The notes below the pieces were generated by a model that was given only the letters and a program-made list of their open reading frames with translations, made no database searches and was not told the DNA's origin. DNA of 64,000 nucleotides from Nguyenibacter vanlangensis (lineage in GTDB: Bacteria; Pseudomonadota; Alphaproteobacteria; Acetobacterales; Acetobacteraceae): assembly GCF_038719015.1 (NCBI RefSeq), contig NZ_CP152276.1, positions 3,236,001 through 3,300,000 of the forward strand. Reading direction: 5' to 3'. Position 1 is the first letter of the stretch, and every line of letters begins with the position of its first letter. A program made the position numbers and the translations under genes. This document shows, one piece after another, positions 44,265 to 53,044 of the stretch.

Positions 44265-45221
44265 ATGACCGATCCAATCCTGCCGATGCGCGTCACCCGC
44301 ATCGCTCGGCTGACACCGCGGATTGTCGGCATTACGCTCGAACCTCCGGAAGGCATATCTGTCTCGCCGGTGGTGGCCGGGGCGCATATCGACGTTCATA
44401 TACCTGCCGGAGACGGTCTGATCCGTCAGTATTCCCTGACCAGCCGGCCAGGAACACATCATGCCTACGACATTGCTGTCCTGCGCGAGTCACAAAGTCG
44501 GGGCGGGTCGGCATGGCTGCATGAAAACCTCTCGGTAGATGGCATCCTGAAGGTTGGTGCGCCGCGCGCCCGTTTTTCATTGTTCGAGCCTGCACCGCAT
44601 CATGTGCTGATCGCAGGGGGGATCGGGATCGCACCTTTATGGTCGTTCGTACAGCGCCTGACGCAGATCGGCACCTCCTGGGAGCTGCACTACGCCGCAT
44701 CCAGTGGAGACGAGGCGGCCTTTCTTGCCGACATCCGCGAACAGGCCGGTGCCCGTCTGAAGACGTATTTTCCGGCAAATGCTCAAGAGCGCCTGTCTCT
44801 GGACGCCATCGCAGCCGCTTGCAGGTCGGACGCGCATGTCTATTGTTGTGGACCGGTCCGCATGATGGAGGCGTTCGATCGCGCCTTCGCGGGCTTCCCG
44901 GATTCTCAGCGCCATCGCGAGCATTTCACGGCCGTGGCAGCGCCTGCGGCCGAGGGAGGCTTCGAGGTTGTTCTGGCCAAAAGTGGCGGCTTCATTCATG
45001 TGCGCGCAGGCCAGACCATTCTCGACGCCGTTCGTGCGGCGGGCATCAGCGCCTCTTTTTCCTGTGCCAAGGGGGTGTGCGGGATGTGTGAAACGCGCGT
45101 GATCGAGGGAATCGCGGATCATCGCGACAGCGTGCTGACGGCCGAGGAACAGGCGCGCGGCGAAACCATGATGATCTGCTGCTCCGGCGCGAAAACGTCG
45201 CGTCTCGTTCTGAACCTCTGA
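44265..45221 (+). CDS. Ferredoxin reductase with C-terminal [2Fe-2S] (VanB type)
   Basis: 318 aa electron-transfer subunit. The FMN/FAD-binding RQYSLTS (54-60) and NAD-binding GGIGIAPLWSF (118-128) precede CCGPVRMM. The plant-type ferredoxin domain has Cys267, Cys272, Cys275 and Cys305 (CAKGVCGMC...CC). This is the reductase type that pairs with single-component Rieske oxygenases such as vanillate demethylase, so it is the probable partner of the Rieske protein at 38363. It is divergent from the amidase gene. Confidence 0.9.
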   Translation: MTDPILPMRVTRIARLTPRIVGITLEPPEGISVSPVVAGAHIDVHIPAGDGLIRQYSLTSRPGTHHAYDIAVLRESQSRGGSAWLHENLSVDGILKVGAPRARFSLFEPAPHHVLIAGGIGIAPLWSFVQRLTQIGTSWELHYAASSGDEAAFLADIREQAGARLKTYFPANAQERLSLDAIAAACRSDAHVYCCGPVRMMEAFDRAFAGFPDSQRHREHFTAVAAPAAEGGFEVVLAKSGGFIHVRAGQTILDAVRAAGISASFSCAKGVCGMCETRVIEGIADHRDSVLTAEEQARGETMMICCSGAKTSRLVLNL

Positions 45222-45380
45222 TCCGTCATCGGAACGTTAAAGTCCGAACATATTTCGTTTTCAGAACATAACCCGGACGCCAGAAGCAAGAAGGTTTTTT
45301 CACACGTTCTCTAATCTCTTTCACATGCTGCAGTTGCGGTTCGCGCCCGCGGTGGCAGAATGCGACGCAAGGAGAAGCTC

Positions 45381-47762
45381 ATGCGCACAGTTTCGTGGCT
45401 CCGTCATATCGCGTTGAACAGCGGTGCCCTGTCCCTTGTCGTTTCGCTGGGCGTCGCGAGCGAGGCCAGCGCCGGCACGGCCTCGGGCAAGGTGGCGAGC
45501 CATGTCGCGGACGGGAAGAAGGCGTCGGCTGGCAAGCCCTCAAAAGGGCGGGAGAAAGTTTCGGTGACGGCCGAGACTATTCAGGTCCGGGCTGCCGTGC
45601 GCACTGTCGATGTCCAGAAAACGCCCACTTCAGTGACGACCATCAGCGCCACGACGCTGGATCACCAGAACGTGACCAGCCTCTCCGGCCTGAACGGGCT
45701 CGCGCCGGGACTCAACATCGCAAAAACTGCTGGCTATCAAACAAATATTCAGATTCGTGGCGTCGGTATGCAGACGGCGCAGAACACGCTCACGACGTCC
45801 ACGGGCGTCGCCGTCTATATCGACGGCGTCTATATCGCCAATTCGGTATCTCTGGACCAGACGTTCTTCGATCTCCATTCCATTGAGGTGTATCGCGGTC
45901 CGCAGGCCACCCAGTACGGCCAGAGCGCGCCGGGTGGGGCGATCGTGATCAATACCGCCGATCCGACGTTCGACCGGATTTCCGGAAGGGTCGAAGCTTC
46001 GGGCGGCAATTACAACCTTGCCCGAGGGCGCGCGCAGCTCAACGTGCCGATCACCAGCAATCTCGCCATCCGCGGGTCTTTCCAGTCCTATACCCATACC
46101 GGGTTTGCCCACACGACTTCGCCCTATCTCGGACGGTACGATCTCGATGACGCGCAGGACAATGCCGGAAAACTCGCTATCAAATGGCAGCCAATCAGCA
46201 ACTTCACGGCGACCCTGACGGGGCAATGGTACAACGCCACACCCCATGGCGCCGAGCAGAAGAATATTCTCGATACGTCGACCAATCCGCGCGTCGTGAA
46301 TCAGGACTATCCCGCCCGGAGTTCTTTGACGACATCCCTTTATCATCTCAATCTCGATTGGAAGACCTCGCTCGTCGAACTCACATCCGTGACGGCGGCG
46401 CAGCATGTTCGCAATCACGAACAATATGACAATGCCCATGTCACCGAGCGCATACTCGGGAAGTATGATGTCCTGCCGAACAACAACAATACGATGAATA
46501 ATTATTCCGAGACGATCGCGCTCAAGTCGCGCAAGCCGATGCCGATCGACTGGGAAGTCGGTCTTTTTCTCATGGGGCAAAGAGGCCATGCCTACGTCAG
46601 CGAATTCGGCGGCACGGATTATACCGGGTGGCCGAGTTATCCGGTGCCCGAGAATCTCATGACGAATGCGCCCTCCACCTTGACGTACGGGAACAAGCAG
46701 ACGGCGACGCGCTTTGCTGTCCAGCCCTATGTCGAGCTTGGTTATCACATCACGGATCGCCTTCACCTCAAGGGTGGCGCGCGCTTCAACTACGACCGCT
46801 ACAGTTCGAGTAGCGACGGCTTTTCAGCTTACGGGAACAGTTCAAGTCAGCACAGTTTTTCGACCAAAATTCCGACATGGAAAGCCGAGCTTGACTATGA
46901 TCTGACGCGCCCGTCTTCAGGCATCGAGAGCATGGTCTATTTTTCCGTGGGCACGGGCTACAAACCTGGCGGCGTGAACGGAAATCCGACGGCGAAAGTC
47001 ATCGGTCAGGAATTCAAGGCCGAACGTATTCTCAATTACGAGATCGGCGCGAAAAACTGGTTTTTCCATCACCGGTTCATGTTCAACATCGCGGCATTCT
47101 ATGCGAATTATCGCAACATGCAGTATATCGCGGATGATCCGTATCCTTATGCCTACGGCATCGCCAACGTTCCGAAGATCAATCTCTACGGCATCGAGAT
47201 GGAAAGCGCCTATCTGGCTTTTCATGAGCGCTTGAGAATTGATGGGTCACTGACGCTGGAAAAAAGCCGCATCGCGTCGAACTATCATTCGCTCGATGCC
47301 TCCACGGTCAGCGCGGCCTATGCCTCTTCTCCGGCATGTGCCTATGGTGGGCAATATTATAATAGCGCGTGCTGGGCCTCTGTCGAAGCTTCGGCGCCGA
47401 ACGTCAAAGGCAATCAGGCGCCTGGCATGCCGAACGTACAGGCGTCTCTGTCGGCATCCTATCTCTGGGACGTGCCCGGCGGAACGCTCCTGACGCGTGC
47501 GCAATATATCTATCGCGGCAACTATGCGGCACGGATTATCGACAACCCTTCGCTCGATCATGTTCCGGCCTATTTCATTTTCAACGCCTTTCTCGAATAC
47601 AAGCCCAAGGCAAGCCAGTGGCGTATGTCTTTCGCCGCGACCAATCTTGCCGACACTGCGGGTGTAAACTCACGGTTTACCGATCCGTATGGAACGAACC
47701 AGACCAGCGAACAGTATATCGCGCCGCGTCAATTCGTCGGCACGATCGGATACAGCTTTTGA
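45381..47762 (+). CDS. TonB-dependent outer-membrane receptor
   Basis: 793 aa. Signal peptide (about 1-30), a plug domain with VQKTPTSVTTISATTLDHQN, RGVGMQTAQ and the DGVYIAN/YRGPQATQYGQSAPGGAIVINTADP core, then a 22-strand beta-barrel ending in the aromatic terminus (F-V-G-T-I-G-Y-S-F) required for assembly. This is the FpvA-unlike, xenosiderophore/saccharide-type TBDT common in sphingomonads and acetic acid bacteria. ATG at 45381 follows AAGGAGAAGCTC. It suggests that the island's substrate is taken up actively across the outer membrane. Confidence 0.9.
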   Translation: MRTVSWLRHIALNSGALSLVVSLGVASEASAGTASGKVASHVADGKKASAGKPSKGREKVSVTAETIQVRAAVRTVDVQKTPTSVTTISATTLDHQNVTSLSGLNGLAPGLNIAKTAGYQTNIQIRGVGMQTAQNTLTTSTGVAVYIDGVYIANSVSLDQTFFDLHSIEVYRGPQATQYGQSAPGGAIVINTADPTFDRISGRVEASGGNYNLARGRAQLNVPITSNLAIRGSFQSYTHTGFAHTTSPYLGRYDLDDAQDNAGKLAIKWQPISNFTATLTGQWYNATPHGAEQKNILDTSTNPRVVNQDYPARSSLTTSLYHLNLDWKTSLVELTSVTAAQHVRNHEQYDNAHVTERILGKYDVLPNNNNTMNNYSETIALKSRKPMPIDWEVGLFLMGQRGHAYVSEFGGTDYTGWPSYPVPENLMTNAPSTLTYGNKQTATRFAVQPYVELGYHITDRLHLKGGARFNYDRYSSSSDGFSAYGNSSSQHSFSTKIPTWKAELDYDLTRPSSGIESMVYFSVGTGYKPGGVNGNPTAKVIGQEFKAERILNYEIGAKNWFFHHRFMFNIAAFYANYRNMQYIADDPYPYAYGIANVPKINLYGIEMESAYLAFHERLRIDGSLTLEKSRIASNYHSLDASTVSAAYASSPACAYGGQYYNSACWASVEASAPNVKGNQAPGMPNVQASLSASYLWDVPGGTLLTRAQYIYRGNYAARIIDNPSLDHVPAYFIFNAFLEYKPKASQWRMSFAATNLADTAGVNSRFTDPYGTNQTSEQYIAPRQFVGTIGYSF

Positions 47763-47773
47763 GCGATCGCGCG

Positions 47774-48613
47774 ATGAAAAAAACCTGGTTCATTACGGGC
47801 GTTTCAGGTGGTCTGGGATATGCGCTGGCCGAAGCGGTTTTGTCGGCTGGGGGCCGCGTTGTGGGAACGTCACGTCAGCGGACGGCGGCTCCCGACCTTC
47901 AGGAGCGATATGGGGCTTGCCTGCGCGTCATTGCGCTCGATCTGACCGATGAGAAGGCAATCCGCGCGGCAGTCAGAGAAGCCGAGGGTTGGGCCGGGAC
48001 GCTGGACGTCGTTGTCAACAATGCGGGATACGGGCTGACGGGCGCCATTGAGGAAACATCCCTCCGACAGGTCCGCGATATTTTCGATGTCAATGTTCTC
48101 GGGCCGTTGGCGGTGATCAAGGCGGTCCTTCCAGCCATGCGCGCGCGTCGGTCCGGGCATATCGTCAACATCACCTCGGTCAGCGGACTGGCGGTGTGGG
48201 CTGGAACAGGGATTTACGGCGCGACGAAATTCGCGATGGAATGCATCGGGCGCACGCTGGCGATGGAAGTCGAGCCACTGGGGATCAAGGTGATCAACGT
48301 GGCACCCGGTGGCCTGAAAACCGGCTTCGCGGGAGGTGCGTTGGAAGATTCGATTGAAAATATGACGGATTACGCTGAAACAGCGCATCAAGCCCGAGCT
48401 ATTCTGACCGGGCATAGAGGCGAGGAGCCGAATGATCCGGTTCTGGCGGCGCAGGTCATTATGACGTTCATCGGGGCGGCCGATCCACCTCGCTGCCTTC
48501 TGCTGGGCGAGGATGCGTTCCGATACGCGCAGAGAGAAATCGCGATGCTGAAGAAAGATTTCTCGCATTGGCGTTCGATGATTCTTTCCGTGGGGATCAA
48601 GAACAAAGACTGA
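47774..48613 (+). CDS. Short-chain dehydrogenase/reductase
   Basis: 279 aa SDR. The cofactor motif TGVSGGLG (8-15), NNAGYG, the catalytic Ser in ITSVSGLAV and YGATKFAMEC carry the classical fold; the oxidoreductase branch is the YdfG/'DltE-like' group with long C-terminus. It starts 11 bp after the TonB receptor stop (ATG in GCGATGAAAAAAACC), so it is cotranscribed. It probably oxidises or reduces a hydroxyl intermediate made by one of the oxygenases. Confidence 0.88.
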   Translation: MKKTWFITGVSGGLGYALAEAVLSAGGRVVGTSRQRTAAPDLQERYGACLRVIALDLTDEKAIRAAVREAEGWAGTLDVVVNNAGYGLTGAIEETSLRQVRDIFDVNVLGPLAVIKAVLPAMRARRSGHIVNITSVSGLAVWAGTGIYGATKFAMECIGRTLAMEVEPLGIKVINVAPGGLKTGFAGGALEDSIENMTDYAETAHQARAILTGHRGEEPNDPVLAAQVIMTFIGAADPPRCLLLGEDAFRYAQREIAMLKKDFSHWRSMILSVGIKNKD

Positions 48614-48624
48614 TTCTCAAGGTT

Positions 48625-48815
48625 GCAGTTTCCATCCTGCGCGGCGATCGCTTCGCGGGTAGCGGTGACATCGTCGCCAGGCGAGGTCAGCGGGGATGAC
48701 CTTGAAACCTCGTTCGCGGAGCAGGACCGCGACCTTGTCCCAGCCGGAGGCGTTCACAAAAGCGCTATGAACGAGCACGACATTCCGGGCCGGTTGGCCT
48801 GAATCGACGAGGCCT
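48625..48815 (-). pseudogene. Alpha/beta hydrolase N-terminal remnant, frameshifted
   Basis: On the minus strand NVVLVHSAFVNASGWDKVAV...GFKVIPADLA is the start of an alpha/beta hydrolase of the VHGAFVDGSGW group, with the usual HG changed to HS. A one-base frameshift at about 48690 moves to PGDDVTATREAIAAQDG, which is the next conserved block in another frame. The rest of the protein, including the nucleophile elbow, is missing. It stops beside the intact esterase gene. Confidence 0.7.
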
Positions 48816-49741
48816 TAGCTCCAGTGCGTGGCGATGAAGCTTGCCGTGTCGTCGAGGGCGCGCCGCGCGCTGGGCAAAGCGCTCACCGACGACTGGAAGA
48901 CGTGGTGCAGGCCCTCGAACACGTCGAGCTGCACCTCGCCGCCGCGCATGGCCGCGACCTCTGCATACCGGCGAGAGTCGTCCAGCAGAAGCTCATCCTC
49001 GCCGACTTGGATTAGAATAGGCGGCAGGTTCTGGGGAATCTCGTAGAGCGGCGAGGCGCGCCCATCCGTCGGGACCGCGCCCGCCAGGTAGGCGCCGGCG
49101 CCGCCCCGCAGGATCTCCCGCGTGAGGACGGGATCGTGGGTTTGCGGATCGGTGAATGACGGGCCGGTGAAAGCCAGGTCGAGCCAGGGCGAGAAGGCCA
49201 CCACCGACGCGACCTTCGGCGCGCCCGGCCCGCAGAGGGCCAAGGCCGCCAGTATCAGCGCGCCGCCGGCGGAATCGCCAGCTAAGGCCACTTCGGCGAC
49301 GCCCTGAGCGGCGAGCCAGCGTAGCGCCGCCGCTGCGGCGTTCGGAGCCGCAGGAAAGGGATGTTCGGGCGCCAGTGGGTAGTCGAGGACGAAGACGGCG
49401 ACGCCCGCGCGGACCGCGAGCTGGCTTGCCAGGCCGCGATAGGCCTGCGCCGACCCCAGTATGTACACCCCTCCGTGGATGAGCAGGATGGCCCGGTTCG
49501 CCAGCGCATTGGCCGGACGCACCCACACACCCGAAACGCTGTCCTGTTCGACGGGCTCTGTCACGACGCCGTCTGCGATCGGCGTCCAGTCGTGCATGGC
49601 GGCGTAGGTCTCCCGCGGCGTGCCGGAGGAGGTGTGGAAGTGGTCGACGATTTTCGCCACGACGCCCTTTTCCAGTTCGCGTTCGACGGCGGAAATCGGA
49701 TGGCGGATCCGGGTGAAGTTGGGGTGGTCGAGGTTGGTCAT
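48815..49741 (-). CDS. Alpha/beta hydrolase, HSL-family esterase
   Basis: 308 aa. The oxyanion motif LLIHGGVYI (HGG at 89-91, where most relatives have HGGGF/W), the nucleophile Ser157 in LAGDSAGGA, Asp in GEDELLLDDS and His in GLHHVFQ form the hormone-sensitive-lipase-type catalytic set. It hydrolyses small acyl esters or amides in the cytoplasm. The start at 49741 is preceded by GGAGGCCAGACCC. It is divergent from its likely LysR regulator. Confidence 0.9.
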   Translation of the reverse strand: MTNLDHPNFTRIRHPISAVERELEKGVVAKIVDHFHTSSGTPRETYAAMHDWTPIADGVVTEPVEQDSVSGVWVRPANALANRAILLIHGGVYILGSAQAYRGLASQLAVRAGVAVFVLDYPLAPEHPFPAAPNAAAAALRWLAAQGVAEVALAGDSAGGALILAALALCGPGAPKVASVVAFSPWLDLAFTGPSFTDPQTHDPVLTREILRGGAGAYLAGAVPTDGRASPLYEIPQNLPPILIQVGEDELLLDDSRRYAEVAAMRGGEVQLDVFEGLHHVFQSSVSALPSARRALDDTASFIATHWS

Positions 49742-49836
49742 GGGTCTGGCCTCCGAGGGGCGCGTGAGCGGCGTGAGTGAACACAATCCCTTTATCAATT
49801 CCGGAACATTCCAATGAGAAGGGAAATAGAATAGAA

Positions 49837-49857
49837 TCAATTCCCAATTGGAATTGA
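49837..49857. promoter_or_regulatory. Palindromic operator in esterase/LysR intergenic region
   Basis: TCAATTCC-CAATT-GGAATTGA is a perfect 8 bp inverted repeat directly before the LysR start (49867), with another half-site TCAATTCCGG at 49795-49804. A T-N11-A-type interrupted palindrome between divergent LysR and target genes is the classical arrangement. Confidence 0.6.
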
Positions 49858-49866
49858 TGAGGCACC

Positions 49867-50772
49867 ATGGACCGGTTGGATGCGATCCGGCTTTTTATCC
49901 GGACGGTGGAGAACGGCAGCTTCTCGGCCGTGGCGCGCGAGGCGGGTGTCGGGCAACCAGCGGTCAGCAAACAGATCGCCGCGCTTGAAGCCCATCTGGG
50001 CGCGCAGCTCATGCGTCGCACATCCCGCAGCATGACCCTGACCGACGCCGGCCAAAGCTTTTATGAAGCGGCTGTGCGCCTGATCGAGGACTTTGACGAG
50101 ATCAGGTCGTCGATAGGCCAGGAACAGGCCGCTTTGTCCGGCCTGGTTCGAGTGACAGCGGCACCGGTCTTCGGGCGGCTCTACATTACGCCGAAGCTCC
50201 CGGATTTCTTTGCTGCTTATCCTGGGATTTCGGTGGAGCTTTCGGCCACGGACCGCACGGTAAATCTGGTGGAGGAAGGTGTGGATCTAGCGATCCGGAT
50301 GGGTGACCTCACCGACTCGTCGATGACCGCGCGCCGTCTCGCCTCAACGCCGATCGTGACCCTCGCGACGCCGGCCTATCTGGATGCGCGGGGGGCGCCG
50401 GCCACGCCCGGCGATCTCCAGCAGCATTCGTGCGTCGTTTTCAACGTGAGGCAGGAGCCCCGCCTCTGGACCTTCACCAAGGAGGGGCAAACCTCGTTCC
50501 ATCATCCAGCGGGGCGTTTCAGAACCGCCGACCCCGAGCAGCTGCGGACTGCGGTTTTGGCCCACTTGGGGCTTACCCAGGCGCCGCGCTACCTGTTCGC
50601 CGATGCGATCCTTGCGGGCACAGTGCAAGTTGTGCTGGAGGACTACGTCCAAGGAACGTTGGCCATCAGCGCCGTCCATCCGGCCGGCCGGCGGTTGCCG
50701 ACAAGGACGCGGGCCTTCATCGAATTCCTAGCGGATGGATTCACGAACGATCCGGCCTTCGCACGAGCCTGA
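49867..50772 (+). CDS. LysR-type regulator, probable controller of esterase
   Basis: 301 aa of the CrgA/YafC-like branch: MDRLDAIRLFIRTVENGSFSA start, HTH VGQPAVSKQIAALEAHLGAQLM, and the effector domain (about 90-295). Divergent from the esterase gene across a short gap with a perfect palindrome; so it likely controls both. Confidence 0.9.
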   Translation: MDRLDAIRLFIRTVENGSFSAVAREAGVGQPAVSKQIAALEAHLGAQLMRRTSRSMTLTDAGQSFYEAAVRLIEDFDEIRSSIGQEQAALSGLVRVTAAPVFGRLYITPKLPDFFAAYPGISVELSATDRTVNLVEEGVDLAIRMGDLTDSSMTARRLASTPIVTLATPAYLDARGAPATPGDLQQHSCVVFNVRQEPRLWTFTKEGQTSFHHPAGRFRTADPEQLRTAVLAHLGLTQAPRYLFADAILAGTVQVVLEDYVQGTLAISAVHPAGRRLPTRTRAFIEFLADGFTNDPAFARA

Positions 50773-51181
50773 ACGCTACATGCTGCTGGTGAAATCCAGG
50801 GCCTAGCCGCCGGGCTGTTTTCTATCGCAGCTTTGACGGCGAGCACCACGGTCACCAGCGGGCCGGACAGCAGCATTCGGTAGCCGTCGAAGGCTGTGCA
50901 GGGGTAGAATGGAGGCCATACCCGACCGAGAAGCCGACGCTGGCGATATTGTCATGAATCCGATGGCGGCGATCAGCAGCTAGCCTTGGCGCGCTGCCGG
51001 TAAGAACCAGATATGGCGGAGAACCACAGGATACTATGGCGTAGGCGGCGGGCCGCGCCGGAACCGGATGAGAACTATACCTACACGATAGCCCTCTAAC
51101 GCCGCATTTCTCGCAGTATGCCAGAAGTGGGGCCACGGAGGGCACCCGGTTATCGGTGAGACGGAGGGCGATGGCACTCCT
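50773..51181. other. Gap without recognisable gene
   Basis: 409 bp. Short minus-strand frames such as MLLSGPLVTVVLAVKAAIEN look like pieces of a degraded membrane protein but cannot be joined or named. No promoter or terminator is obvious. Confidence 0.4.
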
Positions 51182-51553
51182 TCACCCAAGCATCCGCGCT
51201 GTCCATAGCGGTAGCGTAGGCGTTGTGAACCTCAAACGCCCACCTTCGCAGGCATGAAGGAAGCGCCGACGCCGGCCGCTGTTATCGAGCAGGATCACCC
51301 GATCGGAGAAGGCCATCGCCTTCGGAAGACCAAAGCGGCGCAGCAGATCGGCGCGCGGGACATCATGGCCGCCGCGTGCAACCCGTTCCCGAACGCGACC
51401 GACCGAGTTCTGGACGCTGCGCAGACCGACATAAACAAGGTTGACCTTGAACCCCAAGCCCTGCGTCCGCGCTATGGCCTCCGCCAGCATGGATTTGCCG
51501 CTGTTGGACGGCCCCATGATGCGGATGCGTGGTCCAAACTCGTGCAGCGTCAT
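51182..51553 (-). pseudogene. Chimeric remnant of two P-loop proteins
   Basis: 123 codons. The first part MTLHEFGPRIRIMGPSNSGK (residues 1-20) followed by SMLAEAIAR is the N-terminus of a small adenylate-kinase-like protein. The rest (GFKVNLVYVGLRSVQNSVGR, RVARGGHDVPRADLLRRF, LLDNSG) is the C-terminal half of a zeta-toxin-like kinase. The join at about residue 30 suggests a deletion or recombination between two P-loop genes. A working protein is unlikely but not excluded, because the frame is open and an AGGAGG site precedes the ATG. Confidence 0.55.
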
Positions 51554-51790
51554 GACGCAGGAAACCTCCTCGCGGCGAGGCGATATATCTGCATAGCCGG
51601 TCCCGCAACGGATGGTGAATCGAGACGACGGGGCCGTCTCGCAAGGGATCATCTCCGGGAACGCGTGCCGAGCTGTTGGGTGACATTTAACGCTGACAGA
51701 GCGTGCCAATCGGCGCCGATATCTACAGGTTTGCAGTTTGCTTAATTCATCTGAATGAATTAATATGAGCTACCTTCGCCGGAGAATCAG

Positions 51791-53044
51791 ATGACCGCTA
51801 ATGTCCCCCAGTTTTCTCGTGCCGAACGCGATCGGCGTTGGAAGCTCGCACGTGAGCTGATGAAACAGGCTAACCTCGATGCCTTACTCGTCTACGGAGA
51901 TCGCGAGTCATCAGCACCCGCTCCCTTTGCGCTGGACGGCTATTTCACTAATGACCGTCTTGGCTCTGTCGTCATCTTCAAGGGTGACGCCCCGCCGATC
52001 GTGCTCGCATTCCTGCCCATGATGGTGGCCGATCATATCCAAGCGCGCCTGCGCGGTGATGACCAATGGATCGAGCCCGCACAAATTTTTGTCGGCAAGA
52101 CTGGACATCACATCGTGGCGGCCTTGCAGCGGCTTGATCTGACGAAAGCGCGGATTGGCGTGCTGGGCCTAGAACCTTACCCACCGTTCTATTTCGACGG
52201 CGCTATCCCCTACCAGACATGGAAGGCGGTGTTGGACGCCTGCCCCAAAGCCACCTTCGAGCCCGTCTATCATCAGTTTTTCGCACTAGCCTCCGTTCAT
52301 AGTGCCGAAGAAATCGCCTTGATCCGGCATGCTGCGGCGATCGGCGAACAGATGGCCGAAGCCATGCGGTCGGCTGCGCATCCCGGCGTTTCCGAAGCCG
52401 ATCTCGTAGCAGCCACCACTGAGGTCTGTCTGCGCAACGCGGGTTTCACCGCCGAAGTGCTGATCGGATCTGGTCCGGAACACGTGGGATGGGGGCCGGC
52501 CGCATGGACCTACCGCGCGCAGAAACCGCGAATCTTGCAGACCGGCGATATCATTCTCTCCGAAGTCTTCACCTTCTTTGGCATGATGGAGACGCAACAC
52601 CAGCCTGCCATAGCACTAGGGACGATACATCCTGAGATCGAACGTGCTGCCGAAGTCGCTCGCGCTTCTTATGAAGCTGGCTTGGCAGCCCTGAAACCTG
52701 GTAACACATTCGGCGATGTGGTTGATGCCATGAGCACCCCTCTGCTTGAGGCAGGCGGTTGGCATGTTCACCCACTTATTCATAGCATCAACCCCTATGG
52801 CCCGATCGGCTTTGGCACCGCGCCAGGTCCCGATGCACTACCCGAAGCTGCTGCCTATGGAGAAATGGGCCGCCTCCCAACGGTAGGGCGTGAATTGCCC
52901 CTCCGGGAAGGAATGTCGTTCGCCTTTGAACCCAACTGCGCCTTCGGGCGACACCTGGCTAATCTTGGCGGCACAGTTCTTGTCGGCGCTGATGGGGGCA
53001 TCGAACTGAACCAAAATACCACGCGGCTAATGCGGGCGGGATGA
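51791..53044 (+). CDS. M24-family peptidase-like protein with atypical metal site
   Basis: 417 aa of the Xaa-Pro aminopeptidase/creatinase fold: N-terminal creatinase domain (about 1-165) and C-terminal pita-bread domain (about 170-417) with HSAEEIALIRHAAAIGEQM, LIGSGPEHVGWGP and HVHPLIHSINPYGPIG. The two metal Asp residues expected in GD-x3-D and GY-x2-D are not seen (GDIILSEVFTFFGMMETQHQP), and the final Glu region reads GGTVLVGADGGIELN. It may bind metal differently or be a non-peptidase relative. Moderate GC and A/T-richer codons suggest acquisition. It overlaps the TetR gene (ATGA). Confidence 0.8.
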   Translation: MTANVPQFSRAERDRRWKLARELMKQANLDALLVYGDRESSAPAPFALDGYFTNDRLGSVVIFKGDAPPIVLAFLPMMVADHIQARLRGDDQWIEPAQIFVGKTGHHIVAALQRLDLTKARIGVLGLEPYPPFYFDGAIPYQTWKAVLDACPKATFEPVYHQFFALASVHSAEEIALIRHAAAIGEQMAEAMRSAAHPGVSEADLVAATTEVCLRNAGFTAEVLIGSGPEHVGWGPAAWTYRAQKPRILQTGDIILSEVFTFFGMMETQHQPAIALGTIHPEIERAAEVARASYEAGLAALKPGNTFGDVVDAMSTPLLEAGGWHVHPLIHSINPYGPIGFGTAPGPDALPEAAAYGEMGRLPTVGRELPLREGMSFAFEPNCAFGRHLANLGGTVLVGADGGIELNQNTTRLMRAG

